A stretch of DNA of 64,000 bases from Aestuariivirga litoralis (lineage in GTDB: Bacteria; Pseudomonadota; Alphaproteobacteria; Rhizobiales; Aestuariivirgaceae). This document shows positions 57,291 through 64,000 of this stretch, one piece after another (position 1 is the stretch's first letter; each line of letters begins with the position of its first letter). Under the pieces are notes generated by a model. That model searched no databases. It was not told the origin of the DNA and was given only the letters and a program-made list of their open reading frames with translations. Location: positions 496,001 to 560,000 of the forward strand of contig NZ_WAHS01000001.1 of NCBI RefSeq assembly GCF_015714715.1. The letters are read 5' to 3'. Both the position numbers and the translations under genes were made by a program.

Positions 57291-59324
57291 TTACGACCTC
57301 TTTCTGATCAAAGCATCGGCGGCCACGGTACCATTGGACAGCACAAAGAGCGGGTTGATATCGAGTTCTTCCAAGGTGGCTTCGTGCGCGGCAGCAAAAG
57401 CGGCTACGGCTTCGATGGCCGTGATGACGCTTTCGGTGTCGCCCTTTTTGCCACGAAAGCCTTCGACCAATTTCCAGATGCGCAAGGATTGCAGCGCGCG
57501 GGTGATTTCGGCGCGGCTGGTAGGCAGCAGAAGCGTGGCGCTGTCCTTCAGTAGTTCTGTGAGAATGCCGCCAGCGCCGACCACAAGGGCCAGGCCGAAT
57601 TGTGGATCGCGCTTCACGCCCACGATCAATTCGGTGACCGCACCTTGCACCATCTTCTCAACCAGAACTTCGGGCCCGAGCTCGGCCATCTTGTTGGCGG
57701 CGAACTGGGCTTCGGCTTCGGTCTTGAGGTTCAAAGCCACGCCACCGGCTTCGGTTTTGTGGGCGATGGATTCTGAAGAGGTTTTTACCACGACAGGAAA
57801 GCCTAGCTTTGCTGAGGCTTTGCCGGCTTCGGCGATCTTCACCACTGCGCCTTCGGGGACGGTAAGACCATGTGATTTCAGCAGCTGCTTCCCAGCCGCT
57901 TCAGTCAACAATTTCGCTTCCTCGTACCCGCTTTTGTCCGGATGACGAAGGGTGGGGGGTGGTTCGTTGCGTGCCCAGTTCTCGCCGATGAAGGCTGCGG
58001 CTTCGAGAGCGGTGAGCGTGTCGTCAAAGCCCATCATCGGCGCGATGCCATCGGCGGTGAGCTGCACCATCATGGCGCGCGTCATGTTTTCCGGGAAGGT
58101 GGCCAGCACCACGGCGCGCGATTTGTTGGCCTTGGCGGCGGCACTGAAGGCGCGGGCGGTTTTCAACCAAGCAGCAGGGTCGGTTTGCGGCAGCGCCGGG
58201 GTGTCGAGGATCAGCACGCCGCAATCAAAGCCGCCCGAAAGTGTTGCGGTGAATGTAGCAGTGAGCTTCTCCTCATCGTTCCAGATGAAGGTGTGATAGT
58301 CGAACGGATTGTCAACCGAGACGAATTCATTGAGCGATTGCTTGATCTTCGGCTTGGTTTCTTCCTTGAAGGGCGGGAAGGACACTTTGCGCCCCACCGC
58401 CATGTCGGCGATCAGCGCGGCTTCGCCGCCGGAGCAGGAATGCGACACGAGGCGGCCGCCGGGCAGGGGGCCGCCGTGATGCAGAAGCTTCAGGGCTTCC
58501 GCCAGTGCCGTGACGCTGGTGACGCGCGCGATGCCATAGCGTTCGAACATCGCGTCATAGAGCTGGTCTGCACCGGACAGCGACGAGGTGTGGCTCATGG
58601 TGACCTTGGCGCCCTGTTCGGACTTGCCGGTCTTGATCGCGACGATGGGTTTCTTCTTGCTGCGCGCCTTGGCCGCGACCGCTGCAAAAGCCGAGACATT
58701 CTTGATGCCTTCAATGTGCAGGCCGATGGCGGTGACGCGCGGGTCATCCACCAGCGTATCCACCATGCGGGTAATATCCACATCCGCCTGGTTGCCCATG
58801 GTGAAGATCGCGGCCAGCGGCAATTCGCGCTGAGTAGTGGTGAGGTTGACGGCGATGTTGCCTGATTGCGTGATGATGGCGACACCCTTGTCGCGCACCT
58901 GAATGCCATGTTCATCGGGCCAGAGTGCGGCACGGGAAAGCCCGTTGACGAAGCCATAGCAGTTCGGCCCCATCAGCGGCATGCCGTCTGCGGCTTTCAG
59001 CAATTCAGCCTGCAAATCCGTGGCGCCAGCTTCGGCAAAGCCCGCGGCATAGATCACAGCGCCGCCGCAGCCCTTGGCCCGCAGCTGGCGCACGATTTCC
59101 ACTGCGGGTTCACGCTTCACCGCGATGAAGGCCGCATCGATGGGGCCTTCGATCTCATCAACCGATTTTACGGTCTTGATACCGCCGAGTTCTTCGCGCT
59201 TCGGGTGAACGGCGTAGATATTGCCGGGGAATTCAAATTCGCGGGTGCGCTTGATGGCAATCGCGCATTCATTGCCGCCGACGAAGACGATGGATTTAGG
59301 ATTGAGGAAACGGGAGAGAGACAT
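57291..59324 (-). CDS. ADP-forming acetate--CoA ligase family protein (single-chain)
   Basis: The 677-residue protein fuses an alpha part (CoA-binding, about 1-130; succinyl-CoA-ligase-like flavodoxin domains to about 450, with the phosphorylatable His in MSHTSSLSG) and a beta ATP-grasp part (about 470-677: GFPVVVKTSSESIAHKTEAG, ending LDINPLFVL). It makes acyl-CoA from acid, ATP and CoA, producing ADP and phosphate. Here it probably activates gamma-butyrobetaine or carnitine in place of CaiC/CaiB. It overlaps the dehydrogenase gene by one base (TGATG). Confidence 0.9.
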   Translation of the reverse strand: MSLSRFLNPKSIVFVGGNECAIAIKRTREFEFPGNIYAVHPKREELGGIKTVKSVDEIEGPIDAAFIAVKREPAVEIVRQLRAKGCGGAVIYAAGFAEAGATDLQAELLKAADGMPLMGPNCYGFVNGLSRAALWPDEHGIQVRDKGVAIITQSGNIAVNLTTTQRELPLAAIFTMGNQADVDITRMVDTLVDDPRVTAIGLHIEGIKNVSAFAAVAAKARSKKKPIVAIKTGKSEQGAKVTMSHTSSLSGADQLYDAMFERYGIARVTSVTALAEALKLLHHGGPLPGGRLVSHSCSGGEAALIADMAVGRKVSFPPFKEETKPKIKQSLNEFVSVDNPFDYHTFIWNDEEKLTATFTATLSGGFDCGVLILDTPALPQTDPAAWLKTARAFSAAAKANKSRAVVLATFPENMTRAMMVQLTADGIAPMMGFDDTLTALEAAAFIGENWARNEPPPTLRHPDKSGYEEAKLLTEAAGKQLLKSHGLTVPEGAVVKIAEAGKASAKLGFPVVVKTSSESIAHKTEAGGVALNLKTEAEAQFAANKMAELGPEVLVEKMVQGAVTELIVGVKRDPQFGLALVVGAGGILTELLKDSATLLLPTSRAEITRALQSLRIWKLVEGFRGKKGDTESVITAIEAVAAFAAAHEATLEELDINPLFVLSNGTVAADALIRKRS

Positions 59325-60487
59325 CAGCCACCCAGCGGACGGAGCAAAGCGCGGCTGATGATGTGGCGCTGGATTTCGGATGTGCCTTCCCAGATGCGTT
59401 CGACGCGCGCGTCACGCCAGATGCGTTCCAAGGGCAGGTCACTCATCAGGCCCATGCCGCCGTGAATCTGGATGGCTTCATCGGCCACCATGGCCAGCAC
59501 TTCGGTGGCCTTGAGCTTGGCCATGGCCATGTCCATTTCCTGAACAGTGCCCTGGTCATATTTCCAGGCGGCTTCGAAAGTGAGGAGTTCAGCGGCCTTC
59601 AGCTCCATCGCCATGTCGGCGAGCTTGAAGGATACGCCCTGGAACTTGCCGATCTGCTGGCCGAATTGCACGCGGTCCACCGCCCATTGCTTGGCGAGAT
59701 CGAGTGCGCGTTCGGCGCGGCCGAGGCAGGTGGAGGCCACTTGCAAGCGTGTGGCCCCGAGCCAGGCACCGGCCACTTCGAAGCCCTTATGCACTTCGCC
59801 CAACACTTGCGCCTTGTTCACGCGGCAATCGTTGAATTCCAGAATGCAGTTCTGATAGCCGCGATGGGAGACGTTCTTGTAGCCGTCGCGAACGGTGAAA
59901 CCGGGCGTGCCCTTGTCGATCAGGAAGGCTGTGATCAGCTTCTTCTTGCCGCGCGGGGTGTCCTCCTCGCCGGTGGCAGCGAACAGGATCACAAACGTGG
60001 CTTCGTCGGCATGGCTGATGAAATGCTTGGTGCCGTTGATGACGAAATCATCGCCGTCAGCCTTCGCGAAGGTTTTCATGCCGCGCAAGTCAGAGCCGAT
60101 GCCGGGTTCTGTGAGGGCGAGGCAGTCTGAGGCTTTGCCTTCAATGGCGGGGAACAGGTATTTCTTGCGCTGCTCTTCATTGCAGGCGAGCAGGATGTTG
60201 GACGGGCGGAACACGCAGTTCCAATGCAGCGCGTAAGAGGCGCGGCCGAGCTCGCGTTCGTAGAGGCACCAGGTCAGCGTATCGAGACCCGCACCGCCCA
60301 CTTCGGCTGGCATGTTGGCGGCATAAAGACCGGCCTGCATGGCCTTGGCCTTGATCTCGTCGCGCAGTTCGGGGCGCAGGATGCCGGTGGCCTCGATCTC
60401 GGCTTCATGCGGGAAAAGCTCGGCCTCCACGAAATCTCGGGTGGTCTTGACGATGAGCTTCTGTTCTTCGGTGAGATTGAAATCCAT
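59324..60487 (-). CDS. Acyl-CoA dehydrogenase
   Basis: The 387-residue FAD flavoprotein has the signature ALTEPGIGSDLRGMKT, a FAD-binding WAVDRVQFGQQIGKF, IQIHGGMGLM, and the catalytic base Glu367 in WEGTSEIQRH. Lying between the acyl-CoA ligase and an SDR in this operon, it would desaturate gamma-butyrobetainyl-CoA to crotonobetainyl-CoA, like CaiA. General short- or branched-chain dehydrogenases look alike, so the substrate is inferred from context. Electrons would pass to ETF encoded elsewhere. Confidence 0.93.
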   Translation of the reverse strand: MDFNLTEEQKLIVKTTRDFVEAELFPHEAEIEATGILRPELRDEIKAKAMQAGLYAANMPAEVGGAGLDTLTWCLYERELGRASYALHWNCVFRPSNILLACNEEQRKKYLFPAIEGKASDCLALTEPGIGSDLRGMKTFAKADGDDFVINGTKHFISHADEATFVILFAATGEEDTPRGKKKLITAFLIDKGTPGFTVRDGYKNVSHRGYQNCILEFNDCRVNKAQVLGEVHKGFEVAGAWLGATRLQVASTCLGRAERALDLAKQWAVDRVQFGQQIGKFQGVSFKLADMAMELKAAELLTFEAAWKYDQGTVQEMDMAMAKLKATEVLAMVADEAIQIHGGMGLMSDLPLERIWRDARVERIWEGTSEIQRHIISRALLRPLGG

Positions 60488-60493
60488 GAGGTC

Positions 60494-61261
60494 CTACTTA
60501 ATGTGGAATGCTTCGATATGGCCGTCCATCGCAACGTCCTGGCCATTGATCATGAAGGCGGCGGGGCTGGCCAGAAAGACTGCGAGGGCCGCAATTTCAT
60601 GCGCTTCAACAAAACGTTCCAGCGACTGGCCCGCGACAAGCTCGCGGGCCACACGGTCAAAAGGCATGTTGCGCAGGCTCGCCTCGCCCTGGATCACGCG
60701 GTTGATGCGGTCGCCCGCTACGCCGCCGGGGCAGATGGCATTACAGCGCACATTGTAGGGCCCAAGCTCAATCGCCAATGATTTGGTGAGGCCGATCACT
60801 GCCCATTTGGCGGCGGCATAGGGCGTGCGGTTGCCGAAGCCATATTGCCCGGCATTGGACGACATGTTGAGGATGAGGCCGGATTTCTGCGCCTTCATCA
60901 CCGGGGCGGCGCGGCGGGCGCAGAGGAACTGCGCATCGAGGCAGATCTCGATGCATTCTTTCCACTCGGCCAGGTCGATGTCATCGACGGGTGCAGTGGG
61001 GCCCTTGATGCCGGCATTGTTGATCATCACATCGAGCCCGCCCAAATCTTCCAACGCATCATCGAACCAGGCATCGATTTCTGATTCTGAGCGCACATTG
61101 ACCTTGGTGGCGGCAATGTCGGGGAAATCCTTGCGGAAGATTTGCAGCGCCTCGTCATTCACGTCGCAGATGTGGACCTTGGCACCAGTGTCGTGGAACG
61201 CCTTAGCCATGGCGCGGCCAATGCCGGAGGCGGCCGCAGTGATCATTACGCGTTGCGCCAT
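60494..61261 (-). CDS. SDR family NAD(P)-dependent oxidoreductase in the carnitine-type operon
   Basis: The 255-residue classical SDR shows ITAAASGIGRAMA (the glycine loop, with TAAASGIG instead of TGxxxGIG), an Asp in HICDVND that favours NAD, NNAG, the Ser of LNMSSNAG and YAAAK. Such enzymes oxidise hydroxyl groups. In this operon it may act as a second hydroxyacyl dehydrogenase, or on a side product. It is one base from the PhzF gene. Confidence 0.92.
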   Translation of the reverse strand: MAQRVMITAAASGIGRAMAKAFHDTGAKVHICDVNDEALQIFRKDFPDIAATKVNVRSESEIDAWFDDALEDLGGLDVMINNAGIKGPTAPVDDIDLAEWKECIEICLDAQFLCARRAAPVMKAQKSGLILNMSSNAGQYGFGNRTPYAAAKWAVIGLTKSLAIELGPYNVRCNAICPGGVAGDRINRVIQGEASLRNMPFDRVARELVAGQSLERFVEAHEIAALAVFLASPAAFMINGQDVAMDGHIEAFHIK

Positions 61262-62095
61262 CTATTCCTCCATGATGCGGGCTGCGCCGGACACGCGGAT
61301 CGAGCTTCCAGACACATCGGAAAATTCAGCTGTGAGGCGCGAGGGTGAACCCATGTCATCGCCCTGATGGATGCTGATCTTGCCACCATGCGGCCATTTC
61401 AAATCGCGCAGATAGCCCGCAAAGGCCGCAGTGGAAGCGCCGGTGGCGGGGTCTTCATAGACACCGCCTGATGCGAAAGGGTTGCGGGTGTGGAACAGTT
61501 GCGGCGTTTCAGAAAAGACCAGCAGCACGGTGACCAGGCCATATTGGTTCATCAGTTTGCGGCCCTGGGCGAGATCGTATTTCATCGCGGAAAGTGCGGC
61601 GCGCGATTTGAGTGCGAGCACGAAATGATGAGCCCCGCCGTGGATCAGAGCAGGGGGAATGGCTGGATCGAGATCGGCCGTTGTGTAACCGAACAGGTCT
61701 CGCACCTGAGACACCAGAGATGCGGGCGCTTTGGCGGAGCGGGTGGGCGGCGATTGCAGGGCGGCGTGCATGGCGCCGTCTTCGACGTGGCCTTCCACCG
61801 TGATGTTGGCCTTGTTGAGTGCGAGCTTATAGACGCCGCCGCCATGCTTGCGGGCTAGTGCCGCACCCAGCGCGATCGTGGCATGGCCGCAGAAGGGCAC
61901 TTCGGATTCCGGCGAGAAATAGCGCACGCGGAAACCTTCCGGCGTGGGCACGGCGAAGACGGTTTCGGAATAGCCGAGATCAGCTGCGACGTTGCGCATG
62001 TCTGCATCCGGCGGCATGGCATCTTCCAGCACAACGCCCGCGGGGTTGCCGCCGCGGGTGCCATCTGAAAAGGCCGCTATGCGCAGGACATTCAC
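61262..62095 (-). CDS. PhzF family isomerase/epimerase-like protein
   Basis: The 277-residue protein has the two-lobed diaminopimelate-epimerase-like PhzF fold: FSDGTRGGNPAGVVLEDA, LGYSETVFA with the catalytic Glu, SPESEVPFCGHATIALG, and EDPATGASTAAFAGYL. PhzF proteins catalyse proton shifts on small acids. The start is a GTG five bases after the dehydrogenase stop. The role in carnitine degradation is unclear: perhaps isomerisation or racemisation. Confidence 0.9.
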   Translation of the reverse strand: MNVLRIAAFSDGTRGGNPAGVVLEDAMPPDADMRNVAADLGYSETVFAVPTPEGFRVRYFSPESEVPFCGHATIALGAALARKHGGGVYKLALNKANITVEGHVEDGAMHAALQSPPTRSAKAPASLVSQVRDLFGYTTADLDPAIPPALIHGGAHHFVLALKSRAALSAMKYDLAQGRKLMNQYGLVTVLLVFSETPQLFHTRNPFASGGVYEDPATGASTAAFAGYLRDLKWPHGGKISIHQGDDMGSPSRLTAEFSDVSGSSIRVSGAARIMEE

Positions 62096-62100
62096 GCTCG

Positions 62101-63129
62101 TTACTTCTTCTTCTTCTTCTTGTTTGATTTCTTGTCAGATTTTTTGGCTGGCTTCTTTTTCTTGGTGGCTTTCTCTTCACGCTCCAGCGACAGGCCTGAG
62201 CCGATCTTGTGCTTCTTGAAGAGCTTCATCATGTCCACCAGGATGGCGTTCCGCTTGGCTTCGATCTGGGCCACGCTGCGGCCAGCGGCCTGGGCATCAG
62301 TGCCGTCGATCAGGCGCTTCTCGAGAGCGTCATTCCATTTGGGGAATTTGAGATCGGTCCAGGGCAGTTCCAGCGTGGGATCAAACTGCTTCATGAAATC
62401 GCGCATGCCGCCGGGGCCGCCGCCGACATGATATGTCATGAAGGAACCCATGAAGGCCCACCGCATGCCGGCGGAATAAACGATGGAGTCATCGATGTCA
62501 CCGGTGGTCCCGATGTCCTTATCAAGGATGTGCAGTGCTTCGCGCCACAGGGCTTCCTGCAGGCGGTCACAGATATAGCCGTCGATTTCCTTTTTCAGGC
62601 GCAGCACCTGCATGCCCACTTGCTGGAAGTAAGCGTCGGCGCGGTCAAGCGAAGCTGCGTCGGTCTTGTTGCCGGGCACCAGTTCAACAAGCGGCAAAAG
62701 ATAGACCGGGTTGAACGGATGGCCGATCACCACGCGCTCAGGATGCTTGATGCATTGCGATTGCAGATTGCTGGGCAGGAAGCCTGAGGAGGATGACGAC
62801 AGCACCACGTTGGGTGCGGCAATCGCATCGAGATCGCGGAACAGCTTGATCTTCAGCTCTTCGCGTTCGGGGGCAGCCTCATGGATGAACTCGGCCTTCG
62901 ATGCCATCTTTGCCAGATCAGTCGTGAAGGTCAGCTTACCCTTGTTCTTGGACTTGCCGCGCAGTGCGTCGAGTGAGGGCCACGCCGTCTTGATGGCGGC
63001 CTTAAGCTTGGCTTCGGCGGCGGGGGATACGTCATAGGCGATGACGTCGATGCCGCGGTGCATGGCGCGAGCTGCCCAGCCTGCGCCGATGAGGCCGGTG
63101 CCGGCAATGCCGATGGTCTTGATTGTCAT
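62101..63129 (-). CDS. lcdH: Carnitine 3-dehydrogenase-like 3-hydroxyacyl-CoA dehydrogenase family protein with lysine-rich tail
   Basis: It would oxidise L-carnitine to 3-dehydrocarnitine with NAD. The 342 residues show the Rossmann loop IGIAGTGLIGAGWAARA, SSSSSGFLPSNLQ, the catalytic GHPFNPVYLLPLVE and a C-terminal helical domain. Carnitine dehydrogenases of some bacteria carry a fused thioesterase; here the C terminus instead ends in 27 residues of which 15 are Lys (316-342). Adjacency to a BKACE gene supports carnitine as substrate. It overlaps the next upstream gene by ATGA. Confidence 0.85.
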   Translation of the reverse strand: MTIKTIGIAGTGLIGAGWAARAMHRGIDVIAYDVSPAAEAKLKAAIKTAWPSLDALRGKSKNKGKLTFTTDLAKMASKAEFIHEAAPEREELKIKLFRDLDAIAAPNVVLSSSSSGFLPSNLQSQCIKHPERVVIGHPFNPVYLLPLVELVPGNKTDAASLDRADAYFQQVGMQVLRLKKEIDGYICDRLQEALWREALHILDKDIGTTGDIDDSIVYSAGMRWAFMGSFMTYHVGGGPGGMRDFMKQFDPTLELPWTDLKFPKWNDALEKRLIDGTDAQAAGRSVAQIEAKRNAILVDMMKLFKKHKIGSGLSLEREEKATKKKKPAKKSDKKSNKKKKKK

Positions 63130-63407
63130 TCCACATTTTCCATTTCAAAAAGTTCGTTCTTGGCGCCCGAAGCTGCGAGCAAATGTACATGCTGCAGGCG
63201 CCTTGCGTCGCCGCGGTAGGCTTCAAAATCTTCCATCGAGGAAAAAGTAACGATCTGCATTTCGCGCAGGCCATCCTTCGTCCTCAGGCGGCGCTCCAAG
63301 GTGCCGCCATAGTCCTTGATCAAGGGGATCACCTGGCCTTCGTACTCACCAAAGCTGGCAACACCGCCAGCAGGAATGGTTGCAACCATGACCAGAGTGA
63401 GTGCCAT
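63126..63407 (-). CDS. Small dimeric alpha-beta barrel (DUF1330/NIPSNAP-like) protein
   Basis: A 93-residue protein with a ferredoxin-like alpha-beta pattern (LVMVATIPAGGVASFGEYEG, MQIVTFSSMEDFEAYRGD). Members of this fold act as small binding or monooxygenase-like subunits; the role here is unknown. It sits between the BKACE and carnitine dehydrogenase genes with a five-base gap and a four-base overlap. Confidence 0.7.
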   Translation of the reverse strand: MALTLVMVATIPAGGVASFGEYEGQVIPLIKDYGGTLERRLRTKDGLREMQIVTFSSMEDFEAYRGDARRLQHVHLLAASGAKNELFEMENVE

Positions 63408-63412
63408 TTGAC

Positions 63413-64000
63413 CTATCCTTTTTTGAGCCCCAGGATTTCGCGGCCTTCCGCCGGCGTTGCCACCTTGGTGCCGAGCAGCTCAATCAGCTTCACGGCCTTT
63501 TCGGTGAGGCTGCCGTTGGAGGCGAACACTCCCTTTTCCAGATAGAGGTTGTCTTCCAGGCCGACGCGCACATGGCCGCCCAAAAGCACGGCCTGCGCCA
63601 CCGCATTGAATTGCAGACGGCCGATGGAGAAGGCAGCCCAGATGGCATCCGGCGGAAGCAGGGCCTTCTGATAGGCCATGGTTTCGGGAGAGAAGGGCGC
63701 ACCCCACGGAATGCCAAGGCACAGCTGGTACATCGGCTTCGGATCAATCAGGCCTTCCTTGACCATCTGATTGGCGAACCACAAATTGCCTGAGTCAAAG
63801 ATTTCCATTTCCGGCTTCACGCCGTAGGATTTGATCAGCCTGGCCTGTTCGCGCAGCTGGGTGGGGGTCTGCACCACGATGGACTGGCCATCGCCGAAAT
63901 TCAGCGAGCCGCAATCCAGTGTGCAGATTTCCGGGCGCAGTTCCTTGATGTGGATGAGGCGTTCCAGCGGGCCCACCACGTCGGTGCCTTCTCCGAACTT
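63413..64000 (-). CDS. BKACE family beta-keto acid cleavage enzyme, 5' end outside window
   Basis: About 195 C-terminal residues of a roughly 300-residue enzyme are visible and the frame continues past the right edge. It has the family's [32 protein letters not shown] and [14 protein letters not shown], which place substrate and Zn ligands. BKACEs split beta-keto acids with acetyl-CoA; next to carnitine dehydrogenase the substrate is probably 3-dehydrocarnitine, giving acetoacetate and betainyl-CoA. A thioesterase to release betaine is not in the window. Confidence 0.9.
   Translation of the reverse strand, partial: KFGEGTDVVGPLERLIHIKELRPEICTLDCGSLNFGDGQSIVVQTPTQLREQARLIKSYGVKPEMEIFDSGNLWFANQMVKEGLIDPKPMYQLCLGIPWGAPFSPETMAYQKALLPPDAIWAAFSIGRLQFNAVAQAVLLGGHVRVGLEDNLYLEKGVFASNGSLTEKAVKLIELLGTKVATPAEGREILGLKKG

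Noticed and set aside
62103-62120. CTT-rich run considered as a microsatellite or assembly error.
   Set aside because: It is in frame and encodes the lysine tail; reported as a coding oddity instead.

Overview
The window is a gene-dense, GC-rich chromosomal segment of an alphaproteobacterium, most likely of the order Hyphomicrobiales (Rhizobiales). This rests on alphaproteobacterial marker genes (a DnaA-like HdaA inactivator, the F1-ATPase zeta inhibitor, slyX, azlCD) and on the zeta/purC-S-Q-L/bolA/grxD and purN-purM...hdaA-ppk-ppx...rnd gene orders, which I recognise from that order. I see no rRNA, tRNA, CRISPR array or insertion sequence. Nothing here identifies a species.

Layout. 1-5.9 kb: a truncated aldehyde dehydrogenase, a nitronate monooxygenase, rpsD behind a long leader, a lower-GC pair (unknown protein plus HTH regulator), slyX and a DMT exporter. 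6-10.8 kb: recN-ligA-azlC-azlD, closely packed. 10.8-16.5 kb: a ThDP enzyme, an orphan TAXI binding protein with a membrane partner, and citrate synthase divergent from phosphotransacetylase. 16.5-21.6 kb: ispG, a papain-like amidase, ispA, mtgA, rpmF and an acyltransferase. 21.6-25.4 kb: a nucleoside hydrolase-DUF1801-GST operon facing a YafY/WYL regulator across a perfect palindrome, a small XRE regulator and a CDGSH iron-sulfur protein. 25.5-33.8 kb: purN-purM divergent from DUF2066-perM-hdaA-ppk-ppx, followed by alkaline phosphatase.

35.4-37.6 kb is a lower-GC block with two intact TupA-type ATP-grasp genes and a decapitated third copy between them. 37.6-42.7 kb runs leftward as bolA-grxD-GST-binding protein-RAM-purB-rnd. 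42.9-49.2 kb holds the purine operon purC-purS-purQ-purL, interrupted by a very AT-rich GIY-YIG nuclease gene (between purS and purQ) and a Pr6Pr membrane protein (between purQ and purL), with an L,D-transpeptidase after purL. The zeta inhibitor and an HpcH aldolase run the other way. 50-55.7 kb: pncB, two tandem L,D-transpeptidases, an SDR, a Tat-exported phosphoesterase, a LysR regulator and a divergent 50-residue gene with its own terminator.

55.8-64 kb is one leftward operon that looks like gamma-butyrobetaine/carnitine catabolism: BKACE cleavage enzyme, dimeric alpha-beta-barrel protein, carnitine 3-dehydrogenase with a lysine-rich tail, PhzF protein, SDR, acyl-CoA dehydrogenase, ADP-forming acyl-CoA ligase, CaiD-like hydratase and a creatininase-family amidohydrolase. 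Together they could activate gamma-butyrobetaine, desaturate and hydrate it to carnitinyl-CoA, oxidise carnitine and cleave dehydrocarnitine to a betaine product. The operon runs off the right edge.
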